Assembly (NCBI RefSeq): GCF_900166665.1
Contig: NZ_LT800494.1
Span: forward strand, 4,028,436-4,092,435
DNA length: 64,000 nucleotides
DNA from: Cytobacillus gottheilii
GTDB taxonomy: Bacteria; Bacillota; Bacilli; Bacillales; Cytobacillaceae
Direction of reading: 5' to 3'
In this document: positions 25,657-33,601 of the stretch, one piece after another
How positions within the stretch are numbered: the stretch's first letter is position 1
How the letters are laid out: each line of letters opens with the position of its first letter
Program-made: the position numbers and the translations under genes
Notes under the pieces: generated by a model
Databases searched by the model: none
The model's input: only the letters and a program-made list of their open reading frames with translations
Told to the model about the DNA's origin: nothing

Positions 25657-26619
25657 TTGACGAAACGAAAAATGATCATTACCCATTCCATAAATGATTC
25701 ATTTATTCAAAAAATACAGGAAACTGTACCAGACTGGGAATTAATCGTTGGGAAAGAACCTCATATTTGGCAGGAACATTTACAGGACGCCGAAATAATT
25801 GCAGGCTGGAAAAAGGGGCTCTCTGAATTACTGGAGGATGACAGTCTTAAACTGAAGTGGATCCAATCATGGAGTGCTGGTGTCAATTACATGCCTCTCT
25901 CTTCCCTTTCTTCACATGATATTAAACTGACAAGTGCTGCTGGCGTACATGCCTATCCTATTTCTGAAACAATCTTTGCCCTTATGCTTGCTCTCACTCG
26001 AAAAATTGACCAGTATGTGAAAAATCAGCAGCAAAAAAAATGGCATCATGCTGATATTAACCTTGAAATCCATGGAAAAACAATCGGTATTTTTGGATTT
26101 GGTGCAATCGGAAAGGAAACAGCCAAAATTGCGAAAGCATTCGGCATGCATGTTATTGGCGTCCGTTTCTCCGGCAAATCAGATCCGTATGCAGATGAAA
26201 TGTATACAACTGCAGAATTAGATGAAATACTTCCAAAATGTGATTACATAGCCGTTACTTTACCTCTTACCAAAGAAACAAAACAGCTTTTTGGTGCGAA
26301 GCAATTCTCGCTGATGAAACCATCATCCTTCTTTATCAATATTGGGCGAGGTGAAATTGCTGACGAACAGGCGCTCATTGATGCACTTAAAGATCAGAAA
26401 ATCGCTGGAGCTGGTCTGGATGTATTTGAAAAAGAACCTCTAGATGAAAACAGCCCATTATGGGAGCTGGAAAATGTCATTATTACACCGCACACGGCCG
26501 GCTCAACCGAACATTATGATCAGCGCCTGATAGAGGATATCTTTATCCCGAATTTAAGACAATACCTTGCTGGCGAAGACCCATCTATTAACTTAGTAGA
26601 TTATAAAAAAGGGTATTAA
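25657..26619 (+). CDS. D-isomer-specific 2-hydroxyacid dehydrogenase
   Basis: NAD(P)-dependent oxidoreductase of the phosphoglycerate dehydrogenase superfamily, 320 residues. Rossmann motif FGFGAIGKETAKIA; catalytic Arg in NIGRGEI, Glu in DVFEKEPL and His in ITPHTAGS. There is no C-terminal ACT domain, so it is not classical SerA; phosphonate-type or glyoxylate/hydroxypyruvate reductase relatives are closer in size. The start is TTG with AGGAGG 8 nt upstream. Single gene; substrate not inferable. Confidence 0.9.
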   Translation: MTKRKMIITHSINDSFIQKIQETVPDWELIVGKEPHIWQEHLQDAEIIAGWKKGLSELLEDDSLKLKWIQSWSAGVNYMPLSSLSSHDIKLTSAAGVHAYPISETIFALMLALTRKIDQYVKNQQQKKWHHADINLEIHGKTIGIFGFGAIGKETAKIAKAFGMHVIGVRFSGKSDPYADEMYTTAELDEILPKCDYIAVTLPLTKETKQLFGAKQFSLMKPSSFFINIGRGEIADEQALIDALKDQKIAGAGLDVFEKEPLDENSPLWELENVIITPHTAGSTEHYDQRLIEDIFIPNLRQYLAGEDPSINLVDYKKGY

Positions 26620-26639
26620 ATCATTTTATATTTATATAA

Positions 26640-26678
26640 AAAACGAGATTCCCACATAGAGGAGATCTCGTTTTTTTG
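26640..26678. terminator. Bidirectional terminator
   Basis: AACGAGAT / ATCTCGTT (26642-26649, 26664-26671) with T-runs on both sides, between convergent dehydrogenase and EamA genes. Confidence 0.8.
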
Positions 26679-26682
26679 GCTT

Positions 26683-27600
26683 CTACATCGTTTGAGCCTT
26701 ATGCTTTCGCTTGGAAAGGATTTGTTCTAATGCACCTGATCCAAAGAGAACGCCGCTGACAATTAAAACTAAGCCCAGGAGATGAGATACTGTAATCACT
26801 TCACCTAAAAATAAAGCTGATCCTGCAAGCGCAAAGAACGTATTTAAGTTTAAGAAAATAGATGCTTCTGCAGGTCCGACCCTGCTGATAGATGCGTTAT
26901 ACACCATATGCCCCACACCGGTAGCAAGAATAGCAGAAACAAAGAATAATAGCCAAACAGATCCGGGAGCATTCGTAAGTTCAGCAAGTCCCCTTGGCTC
27001 GACAATAAGACTGATGACAAATAAAATGACCGCCCCCCATACAAGCATATAACCTGTTAAAAGACGAGCGTCCATAGTCTTTGACGCCTTACTTATTAAT
27101 ATAAAACTGAGCGCCTGTGCCAATATAGACAGAAACACATAGAAGTCACCCATTGATAAGCTGGAGACTCCCTCACCGCCTGACAAAACAATAAATGTTA
27201 CACCTGTGCCTCCAAGCAAAAATCCGAACACTTGGATAAAGGTGGGACGATTTTTCAAAATGACTGTTGAGAAAATGGCCGTCAATAATGGTCCTGCTCC
27301 TAAAATAAGGCCTCCATTCGTAGCGGAAGTTTCTGTTAAACCGATCGATAAAAAAGCATGATGTGCGACAACATTTAACAGGCCGGCAAACAGAATGTAG
27401 ATTAGTTCTTTTCGACTTGGGCTTCTGAGTTTTTTTAAGAGAAATAAGATCAAAAATACTGTGATGCCTGCTGTTAGAATCCTTAATGACGTAATTGTAA
27501 TCGGGGAAAAGTTTCCGACCAATACTTTGATAATGGAGACGTTAAATCCCCAAATTGCCATCACACATGTAAGCATTAAAAACGTTGGCAAGTTCTTCAA
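26683..27600 (-). CDS. DMT-family transporter (EamA)
   Basis: 305-residue membrane protein with ten predicted TM helices in two EamA repeats. It begins FLMLTCVMAIWGFNVSIIKVL and has the first-repeat block NVVAHHAFLSIGLTETSATNGGLI and the second-repeat GPAEASIFLNLNTFFALAGSALFLGE. It is a drug/metabolite exporter of unknown substrate. The TTG start has AGGAGAGAAGG about 7 nt upstream. It is divergent from the wHTH regulator at 27745, which might control it. Confidence 0.9.
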   Translation of the reverse strand: MKNLPTFLMLTCVMAIWGFNVSIIKVLVGNFSPITITSLRILTAGITVFLILFLLKKLRSPSRKELIYILFAGLLNVVAHHAFLSIGLTETSATNGGLILGAGPLLTAIFSTVILKNRPTFIQVFGFLLGGTGVTFIVLSGGEGVSSLSMGDFYVFLSILAQALSFILISKASKTMDARLLTGYMLVWGAVILFVISLIVEPRGLAELTNAPGSVWLLFFVSAILATGVGHMVYNASISRVGPAEASIFLNLNTFFALAGSALFLGEVITVSHLLGLVLIVSGVLFGSGALEQILSKRKHKAQTM

Positions 27601-27744
27601 CTATAATCCTTCTCTCCTATAAATTTACTTCTTATCTTACCATAGTACAGAACCAGTTAAGCAATCAAATTTTTTATGAAAACTCGTTGCCGTAAAGAAT
27701 AGATAGAGGTATTGTAAAAGAAATACTAGAAACGGAGTTTTAAC

Positions 27745-28896
27745 ATGATTCAGTTACAGTTTCAATTGTCAAATTATTGCGTTAATAAGGAAGATCAGCA
27801 CATTCACTTGCTCCGCAAGGAATTTTACTTATTACAATTTCTATATGACCATGCTAATCAGCCATTTACAAGAGAACAGCTGCTCGATGCTGTATGGCCA
27901 ATGGAAATGCCTTCTGACAGGACAGTGGATGATCATATCTATCGCCTGCGAAAAAAACTAAAACCTTGGGAAAATGATCTAAAAATCGAAACGATAAAAG
28001 GCTTTGGCTACCTGCTCAATTGTAAAAAAACTGAAAACACCTTTGCTCTAAGCAATGATGAAGATTTTCAAATGTTATCTCAGCGGCTGCTAAGTTTATA
28101 TCACTTATACGGACATGGAGAAGCAATTGAAAAAATCATTCAGCAATCAGAACTGGGAATTGCCATCCCATCACATTTTCAAAAAATTATTGCTTTTATG
28201 AAGGGCGACATTTGGAGCCTTATTGATGATCATTCAAACATAGACGATAACCTTTATTTTCTTATCAATATATTTCAAACATTATCCCATGATTACCAAA
28301 GAACACTGCTTTATAATAAAACGGCTATTCAAAAAAATATGTTCTCAGGCAGCACCATGCTTGAAGCAAAAACTCTTGGCCTGCTCACTGCTTATATCAT
28401 GAGCAAAGACTTTACAGCAGCCAAACTTCATATAGAAAAAATTCCTGGGATTGAACCAAAGATTAAAGATCCAGAGCATGGGTATTTTCCTTTTCTCATG
28501 ACCATGCAATTAACGATCGCTATTTGTGAAGATAACAAACAAGATATTAAGAGATTGATTTCTATCCTGGAGCGTTTTTTCGAGGATCGGCCGTATAAAA
28601 GAGAATTGGGCATTTTCAACATTCTGGAGGGCAGCTATCTTATTAAATCTGGACATATAGAGAAGGGCCGGTTAAAAGTCGAAAATGGATTTGACATTAT
28701 TAAACAGAGTCATTTCACCTCACATCTTTACTATGCAACAGATATTGCGATTTTCCTTCTTCAAAATTTTGTGCATGATCCGCCGCTTTATAAACAAATC
28801 TTGCATATGCGTTCCTTGCTTATTCCCGAGCAGCAGGCAGAAGAGGCTGTTGTCTCCTTAAAAAAAATTCTTGATAAGAAAATCGGTGAGCGATGA
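27745..28896 (+). CDS. OmpR-type winged-helix regulator without receiver
   Basis: 383 residues. Residues ~1-95 form a Trans_reg_C winged helix (EFYLLQFLYDHANQPFTREQLLDAVWP, RTVDDHIYRLRKKL, IKGFGYLL), as in OmpR/PhoB, but at the N-terminus and with no receiver domain. The remaining ~280 residues are helical, TPR-like in feel (AKTLGLLTAYIMSKDFTAAKLHIEKIPGIEP, LEGSYLIKSGHIEKGRLKVENGF), recalling SARP/AfsR-like arrangements. It would be a cytoplasmic one-component regulator. It lies 61 bp upstream of the MFS gene on the same strand and is probably co-transcribed, so control of that exporter is the simplest idea. Confidence 0.8.
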   Translation: MIQLQFQLSNYCVNKEDQHIHLLRKEFYLLQFLYDHANQPFTREQLLDAVWPMEMPSDRTVDDHIYRLRKKLKPWENDLKIETIKGFGYLLNCKKTENTFALSNDEDFQMLSQRLLSLYHLYGHGEAIEKIIQQSELGIAIPSHFQKIIAFMKGDIWSLIDDHSNIDDNLYFLINIFQTLSHDYQRTLLYNKTAIQKNMFSGSTMLEAKTLGLLTAYIMSKDFTAAKLHIEKIPGIEPKIKDPEHGYFPFLMTMQLTIAICEDNKQDIKRLISILERFFEDRPYKRELGIFNILEGSYLIKSGHIEKGRLKVENGFDIIKQSHFTSHLYYATDIAIFLLQNFVHDPPLYKQILHMRSLLIPEQQAEEAVVSLKKILDKKIGER

Positions 28897-28923
28897 TATT
28901 CCTCTGACATACCACCTCTATAG

Positions 28924-28941
28924 TTGAGATAGAAATCTCAA
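28924..28941 (+). promoter_or_regulatory. Operator-like dyad before the MFS gene
   Basis: Perfect inverted repeat TTGAGAT-AGAA-ATCTCAA immediately upstream of the MFS ribosome site. Possible binding site of the adjacent wHTH regulator, or an RNA hairpin. Confidence 0.4.
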
Positions 28942-28957
28942 TGAGAAAGGTGATAGG

Positions 28958-30244
28958 ATGTCAGAAAAAAACAAAGCAAATAAAAGTATATGGCGTAATT
29001 CGATTTTCATGAAAATTTTCGCTTCTTATTCTGTATCCATTATGGGCAACTACTTTGATTCAATAGCACTTATGATCATGTTTGGCTACCTTTGGCAGGC
29101 AGAACCGATCGTTATCGCATTTATTCCTGTCGCGGTTGCCTTGCCTCAGGCTATATTAAGCCAATTTACAGGTGTCCTTGCGGATAAAATGAACAAAGTG
29201 AAGCTCATGCTTGTTTCTGATCTTTTAACAGCAATGCTGACCTTATTATTGTTATGGGCTGCAAATCCGTGGGTTGCCTTACTTTTAATCAGCTTGCGTT
29301 CCACTGTTAATGTTGTCCATTTCCCAGCACAGCAGAGTCTAATTAAGCATGTTGTTCCTGAACAGCAGCTGATCAAAGCTGTATCTTTAAATGGAATGGT
29401 TATGCAGCTTTCAAAGATTATCGCTCCACTTCTGGGTGGAATTTTAGCTGGCGCGACTTCCCCGCAGCTATGCATTCTTTTAAATGCAATTGCCTTTTTT
29501 ATCTCCAGCGGGATATTAATGACACTTGTAAAGAATAAAAAAATCACGCAGACATCTGCAGACCCTAATGAAACGGAAGAAGCTTCCACACTCCCGGCTT
29601 CCTTCTGGCAGTCTTGGAAGGAAGGGTGGGGATTTATTTTTAGCAGCCGCATTCTCAAAGTCAGCTTTTTACTATCGTTTATCGGACTAAGCTTTATCCA
29701 AATGATTGATGTCCAGTTTACAACCTGGCTTCGGGTTTACGCACCGGAACGGCCAGAGCTTATCGGCTGGATCTTCGCCTCTTCCGGTTTTGGCGCATTG
29801 ATGATGATGATGTTTTTAAATCGGTTCGAGCATTTCCGCTCCTATGGAACTCTTCTTGGCGGCAGTATCTTATTTATCGGAGCTGGATTTGGCGGATTTG
29901 GTTTCTTAACAGAAGGTTTTGCCATGTGGCTGCCTGTATTATTAGGAATTTTTATCGGTCTCGGTGTCGGTCTCTACTCCATCGGGTTTCAGTACATTAT
30001 TCAAAAACATACGACGGAAAAGAGCATTGGCCGGGTATCTGGCATCAGCAACTCCATATCAAGCATGACCGTGGTGATTGCGCCGTTAATTGGCGGAATT
30101 CTTGTTCAGAAATGGGGACCTGGCACGATCTTTTTAACCATTGGCGTGATTTGTACACTTATTGGACTTACTTCTCTTCTTTTCCAAAAAGTATTGTGGA
30201 AGGAGTCCAAGGAAATTTGCAGCACACAAGAACAAAGCTTATAG
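28958..30244 (+). CDS. MFS transporter
   Basis: 428-residue major-facilitator protein with about twelve TM helices, of the MFS_3/EntS-like exporter group. It has a conserved loop 2-3 block (FTGVLADKMNKVKLMLVSDL) and PAQQSLIKHVVPEQQLIKAVSLNGM. The second half contains GLGVGLYSIGFQYIIQKHT. The ribosome site AAAGGTGATAGG precedes the ATG. It follows the wHTH regulator gene. Substrate unknown; drug or peptide export is usual in this group. Confidence 0.88.
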   Translation: MSEKNKANKSIWRNSIFMKIFASYSVSIMGNYFDSIALMIMFGYLWQAEPIVIAFIPVAVALPQAILSQFTGVLADKMNKVKLMLVSDLLTAMLTLLLLWAANPWVALLLISLRSTVNVVHFPAQQSLIKHVVPEQQLIKAVSLNGMVMQLSKIIAPLLGGILAGATSPQLCILLNAIAFFISSGILMTLVKNKKITQTSADPNETEEASTLPASFWQSWKEGWGFIFSSRILKVSFLLSFIGLSFIQMIDVQFTTWLRVYAPERPELIGWIFASSGFGALMMMMFLNRFEHFRSYGTLLGGSILFIGAGFGGFGFLTEGFAMWLPVLLGIFIGLGVGLYSIGFQYIIQKHTTEKSIGRVSGISNSISSMTVVIAPLIGGILVQKWGPGTIFLTIGVICTLIGLTSLLFQKVLWKESKEICSTQEQSL

Positions 30245-30260
30245 TTTATTTGCATTTTCC

Positions 30261-30304
30261 AAAAAAAAGCAGGAGGCTGTGCTTAAAATGCCCAGCTCTC
30301 CTGC
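30261..30304 (-). terminator. Terminator of the FAD-protein gene
   Basis: GCAGGAG (30269-30275) / CTCCTGC (30298-30304), followed on the minus strand by an eight-T run. It lies between convergent MFS and FAD-protein genes. Confidence 0.75.
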
Positions 30305-30321
30305 TGCTTGTCCTAAATACC

Positions 30322-30885
30322 TTATCCCTTCAATACATCATGGTCTACATAACGTTCCCCGTTTAATTCGCTAATCACGTTAATTGCCACTTTTGCTCCG
30401 TCCCCTGCAGTCACAATGGTATGCACACTGACACCAGCAACTGTTCCAGCAGCCCAAATGCCTCTAACATTTGTCTTGCCCGCTTCATCAGTATCAATGA
30501 TGGTTTTTACACGCGGCTCTGCACCTTCCTTTGTTGTGATGCCTGCTTCCTCTGCCAAATCTGCCATAAAACCTGTTGCAAGGATGATATGCTTTGCCTC
30601 AAATAAAGATTGATCTGTTTTAACAACGAATCCAGAGTCTCCGCCTTTAATAGACTCAACGGATCCCTGCACAAACTCCGCACCAAACTTTTCTGCCTGC
30701 TTCTTCCCCTGCTGAACAAGATCTGGTCCAGAAATTTCAGATACACCGTAATGATTTTCAACCCAGGCACGCTTTGTGACACCTTTATCATTGTCGATTA
30801 CAAGTACCTTTTTTCCTGCCTTCGCTGCAAATATGGCTGCACTTGCTCCAGATGGTCCAGCACCAACAATTAAAATTTCATACAT
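30322..30885 (-). CDS. Short thioredoxin-reductase-like FAD protein
   Basis: 187 residues, about 60% of normal TrxB length. The N-terminal FAD Rossmann motif VGAGPSGASAAIFAAKAGKKVLVID, the second FAD segment IILATGF and the C-terminal GIWAAGTVAGV...VTAGDGAKVAINVI are intact, so it looks complete rather than truncated. The inserted NADPH-binding domain and the CxxC redox pair are absent. It may be a flavoprotein partner reduced by another protein, or a dehydrogenase using a different donor. AGGAGG-type site upstream (TGGAGGAG). Monocistronic. Confidence 0.85.
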   Translation of the reverse strand: MYEILIVGAGPSGASAAIFAAKAGKKVLVIDNDKGVTKRAWVENHYGVSEISGPDLVQQGKKQAEKFGAEFVQGSVESIKGGDSGFVVKTDQSLFEAKHIILATGFMADLAEEAGITTKEGAEPRVKTIIDTDEAGKTNVRGIWAAGTVAGVSVHTIVTAGDGAKVAINVISELNGERYVDHDVLKG

Positions 30886-31050
30886 TGTATCTCCTCCATT
30901 TCTTCTTATCTATTTAAAGAGTATTAAAAATAAATTTCTTTGTAAAACTGAAAGACTTGAGCAGAAGCTTCATTTTACACATTCATAGAAATTTGTTCAC
31001 AGAAAAATCAAAATTATCGACAGCCTCCACATTGGAGCTTTTTAACATGT

Positions 31051-31092
31051 AAAAAGGCGAGCTTCATCCTGTTACTGAAGCTCGCCTCCTTT
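31051..31092 (-). terminator. Terminator after padR
   Basis: Perfect 11-bp stem GGCGAGCTTCA (31056-31066) / TGAAGCTCGCC (31076-31086) with T-runs on both strands; it serves the minus-strand padR gene. Confidence 0.85.
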
Positions 31093-31632
31093 TTAATTTT
31101 TCTCTTGTCTAATTGTCTTTATCAGTTCTTCAAGCCAGTGGATGCTTGACTCGTTTTGAGATGAAATATAGCCGCTCATGAAATCAACAAACCATTCATT
31201 CTCTTTGCTGACCTGCAGCTGTGCTTCAATTCCTTTAATTTCGTCCCAATGCCCTCTTACCTTTTCTAATCTTTTATTAAGAATGTTTACGACTTCATCT
31301 CGCTCAACATACTTTAAATTGATTAATCCTACCGTCATTCCTTTAATATCATCTGCATTTTTAAATAGGTTGTAAATCAATTTAGGCAGTTCTTCTCGGC
31401 CTTTAGCTGTAATTGAAAATACTTGCTTATCTGGACGATTTTCTTCCTTGATAATTTCAACCGTCTCAATTAATCCCTTTTTGGCTAAAGAATCAAAATG
31501 GTAATATAGCTTACTCTCTGTTAATCCGCCTAGCTGATCTAGGGGAATTGGTTCAGAAAGCTGTTTTTTTAATTTATATGGATAGGTGTTTTCTTTCATT
31601 AGCTTGCTCAAAATAAAAATTTGAACGGACAT
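31093..31632 (-). CDS. PadR-family transcriptional regulator
   Basis: 179 residues: N-terminal winged helix (ILSKLMKENTYPYKLKKQL, LTESKLYYHFDSLAKKGLIETVEII, KQVFSITAKGREELPKLI) and a C-terminal helical dimerisation arm typical of PadR-s2 proteins. GGAGCAAAAATC lies before the ATG. It is encoded 45 bp downstream of the ABC-2 permease on the same strand, so it likely represses that operon; a dyad upstream of the permease is the candidate operator. The inducer is unknown. Confidence 0.9.
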   Translation of the reverse strand: MSVQIFILSKLMKENTYPYKLKKQLSEPIPLDQLGGLTESKLYYHFDSLAKKGLIETVEIIKEENRPDKQVFSITAKGREELPKLIYNLFKNADDIKGMTVGLINLKYVERDEVVNILNKRLEKVRGHWDEIKGIEAQLQVSKENEWFVDFMSGYISSQNESSIHWLEELIKTIRQEKN

Positions 31633-31677
31633 GATTTTTGCTCCTTCAAGAAAATGATCTCTTTATTATAGCAAAAA

Positions 31678-32871
31678 CTAGGCAGTAACTTCAGCTGTAT
31701 TCTTTAATCCTTCTGTTTCAGGGTTTTCTTCTGTGCTCTCAACAGGCGCTGGCTTGTGCACAAATGCGACGATTAAAATGTTTAGCAGCAATGCTGCCCC
31801 GCCAATAGCAGCCATAGACCAAATAAATGGCGCAGGACTTATGCTGCCGTAGAGACTCGCAAAGTATGCCTGAACAGAATAGTACATTGGTGAAATGTGG
31901 CTCATCCATTCATATGGAAGATACATCATATCACGTGTGACTGTGACCCCATTTGCTAATGTTTGAATTAATAAAATCGGTAAGTTTAAAACCATTCCAG
32001 CTTCTCCGACTAAAAAGACAAAAACAGCCGTAAAGTTAAAGCAAACGATATAATTTAAAACCTGATGTCCAAATAATTCTAAGAACAAATCTCCACTAGG
32101 TTTATTAATGAGGTACGTAATGCCTAACGCAAATAAAGAAGATACAACTGCAACCAATAAAGCCGTTAATTGTACATATGTGAATAAACGTTTCTTACTT
32201 GCTTTTCCCCGGCTTTCTCTAAAGGCACTTACTAATTGCATGGCACCAATCATCGCACCTGTATAACCAGCCATTGTTAAGAACATTGGAAGCATATTAT
32301 GATGCATTCCATCTGGCACTTCATTAATGGAAACAACATTGCCAACATAAGCTGTTTCAATTTTATTTGCTAACAGTTCCGCTTGCTCTTCAGGAACGTT
32401 GAAATTCATGATTACACCTTTGGCTGTTTGTTCTGAGAACTGTGTACTCAACTGGCTATTAATCTGTGTAACGACAGAATTCATCGTAGAAGAGACTGTT
32501 GTTGCACCTGCTTCATTGATTGTGAAGTCAATACTAGATGAAACTTCTCCTTTTTGGAGATCCGCAGAAAAGTTTTCTGGGATATGCACAACTAATGCTA
32601 AATCATTATGTTCTAAATCATTTAATGCTTCCTTATTACTTAATTCCGTTTCAATTTCCTTAAATGGCAAATTCTCTTTCAGCTGATCAGCAATCGTTGC
32701 CCCATATTCTCCAGCATCTTCATTAATGATCGCAATTGGCAATTGATCGATATTCCCGGGGATCGATGAGTACCCCGGCAAGAATATTCCCAGCATGGCT
32801 GCCGCATAGAATACACCCATAAAGATGGTGGCAATTGCTCCTCTTGTTTTCAAAAACTGCGTAAATTTCAT
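31678..32871 (-). CDS. ABC-2-type membrane protein (YhgE/Pip-like, DUF3533)
   Basis: 397 residues. One N-terminal TM helix (GAIATIFMGVFYAAAMLGIFLPGY), a ~150-residue extracellular domain (LPIAIINEDAG, VHIPENFSADLQKGE, FTINEAGATTVSSTMNS), then five TM helices. This is the permease layout of ABC-2 exporters of the YhgE/Pip type, but no ATPase gene is adjacent. The start at 32871 is preferred over an ATG 48 nt upstream because AAAGGGG is 8 nt before it. It forms an operon with padR. Confidence 0.85.
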   Translation of the reverse strand: MKFTQFLKTRGAIATIFMGVFYAAAMLGIFLPGYSSIPGNIDQLPIAIINEDAGEYGATIADQLKENLPFKEIETELSNKEALNDLEHNDLALVVHIPENFSADLQKGEVSSSIDFTINEAGATTVSSTMNSVVTQINSQLSTQFSEQTAKGVIMNFNVPEEQAELLANKIETAYVGNVVSINEVPDGMHHNMLPMFLTMAGYTGAMIGAMQLVSAFRESRGKASKKRLFTYVQLTALLVAVVSSLFALGITYLINKPSGDLFLELFGHQVLNYIVCFNFTAVFVFLVGEAGMVLNLPILLIQTLANGVTVTRDMMYLPYEWMSHISPMYYSVQAYFASLYGSISPAPFIWSMAAIGGAALLLNILIVAFVHKPAPVESTEENPETEGLKNTAEVTA

Positions 32872-32932
32872 TGTGCTGTCCCCTTTATCTATTCTATTTC
32901 GCTTAATAACTTTTAACAAAGTGCTTTTTCTA

Positions 32933-32954
32933 AAATACTTTAAACAAAGTACTT
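32933..32954 (-). promoter_or_regulatory. Candidate PadR operator
   Basis: Dyad AAATACTTT-AAAC-AAAGTACTT (32933-32941 / 32946-32954, one mismatch), 62 bp upstream of the permease start. A second ACAAAGTGCTT at 32915-32925 repeats the right arm. The size and A/T-rich palindrome suit PadR binding; the link is inferred. Confidence 0.45.
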
Positions 32955-33008
32955 ATGAAGTTTACTCCAATCATTTTACAAAGTCAATATTGCAATTGGA
33001 GTTTTTTT

Positions 33009-33065
33009 TCAGAAAAAACCCCGTTAAGCGAAACGGAAACGACTGTTTGCTTAACGGGGTTTTGT
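33009..33065 (-). terminator. Terminator after the small HTH gene
   Basis: AACCCCGTTAAGC / GCTTAACGGGGTT (33017-33029, 33049-33061) with long T-run on the minus strand (TTTTTTC) and TTTTG on the plus strand. Confidence 0.85.
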
Positions 33066-33124
33066 TTGAATTTGTTATTAAAAGGAAATGATTAAACGGA
33101 AGATTGGCTCTTAAACTAGAAATA

Positions 33125-33355
33125 TTAGTCTTCATCCTTAACATCTATATCTTCGGGAATTGGTTCATTTAAAACCTCTTCAATGTATTGCTTATACTTT
33201 TCCACTTGCTTGAAGTGTGATTGGAATTGATCTTCATTAATTAAATATTCCTGTCCATCATAGAGAGCACGGATTTTATTGTCTAATATAAGCTTTTTCA
33301 CTTGTGATTCTGAACAAGATAATATTTCTGCCGTTTCCTTAACGGTTAAATACAT
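33125..33355 (-). CDS. Small excisionase-like helix-turn-helix protein
   Basis: 76 residues. Residues 1-50 form a MerR-like/excisionase HTH (YLTVKETAEILSCSESQVKKLILDNKIRAL, then YLINEDQF), followed by a basic-acidic helix and an acidic tail. GGGTGG upstream of the ATG and a strong terminator after it show a real gene. Its targets are unknown; no integrase or phage gene is nearby, so it is more likely a small regulator than an excisionase. Confidence 0.8.
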   Translation of the reverse strand: MYLTVKETAEILSCSESQVKKLILDNKIRALYDGQEYLINEDQFQSHFKQVEKYKQYIEEVLNEPIPEDIDVKDED

Positions 33356-33601
33356 TATACATCCACCCTTTCTTTACTGTTTCCATATCCTGCGACTAGC
33401 TAAAAATAGGTACTTCATTTAAAATGAACTAGGTACAAAGATTCATCTTCTGAATACTAACTCATATTATACTAAAAATAATATAAAGTGAGCGAACCTT
33501 AGGAGGACTCCCTTTTTTCAACCTATTATAAATAGAACACATCATACAGGATGATCATTCATATCTTCAGAACGCACCAAAAAAGGAGCACTGCCAAAAG
33601 C

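Noticed and set aside
33125..33355. Phage excisionase.
   Set aside because: The HTH resembles excisionase-type proteins, but no integrase, attachment repeats or phage genes lie nearby.
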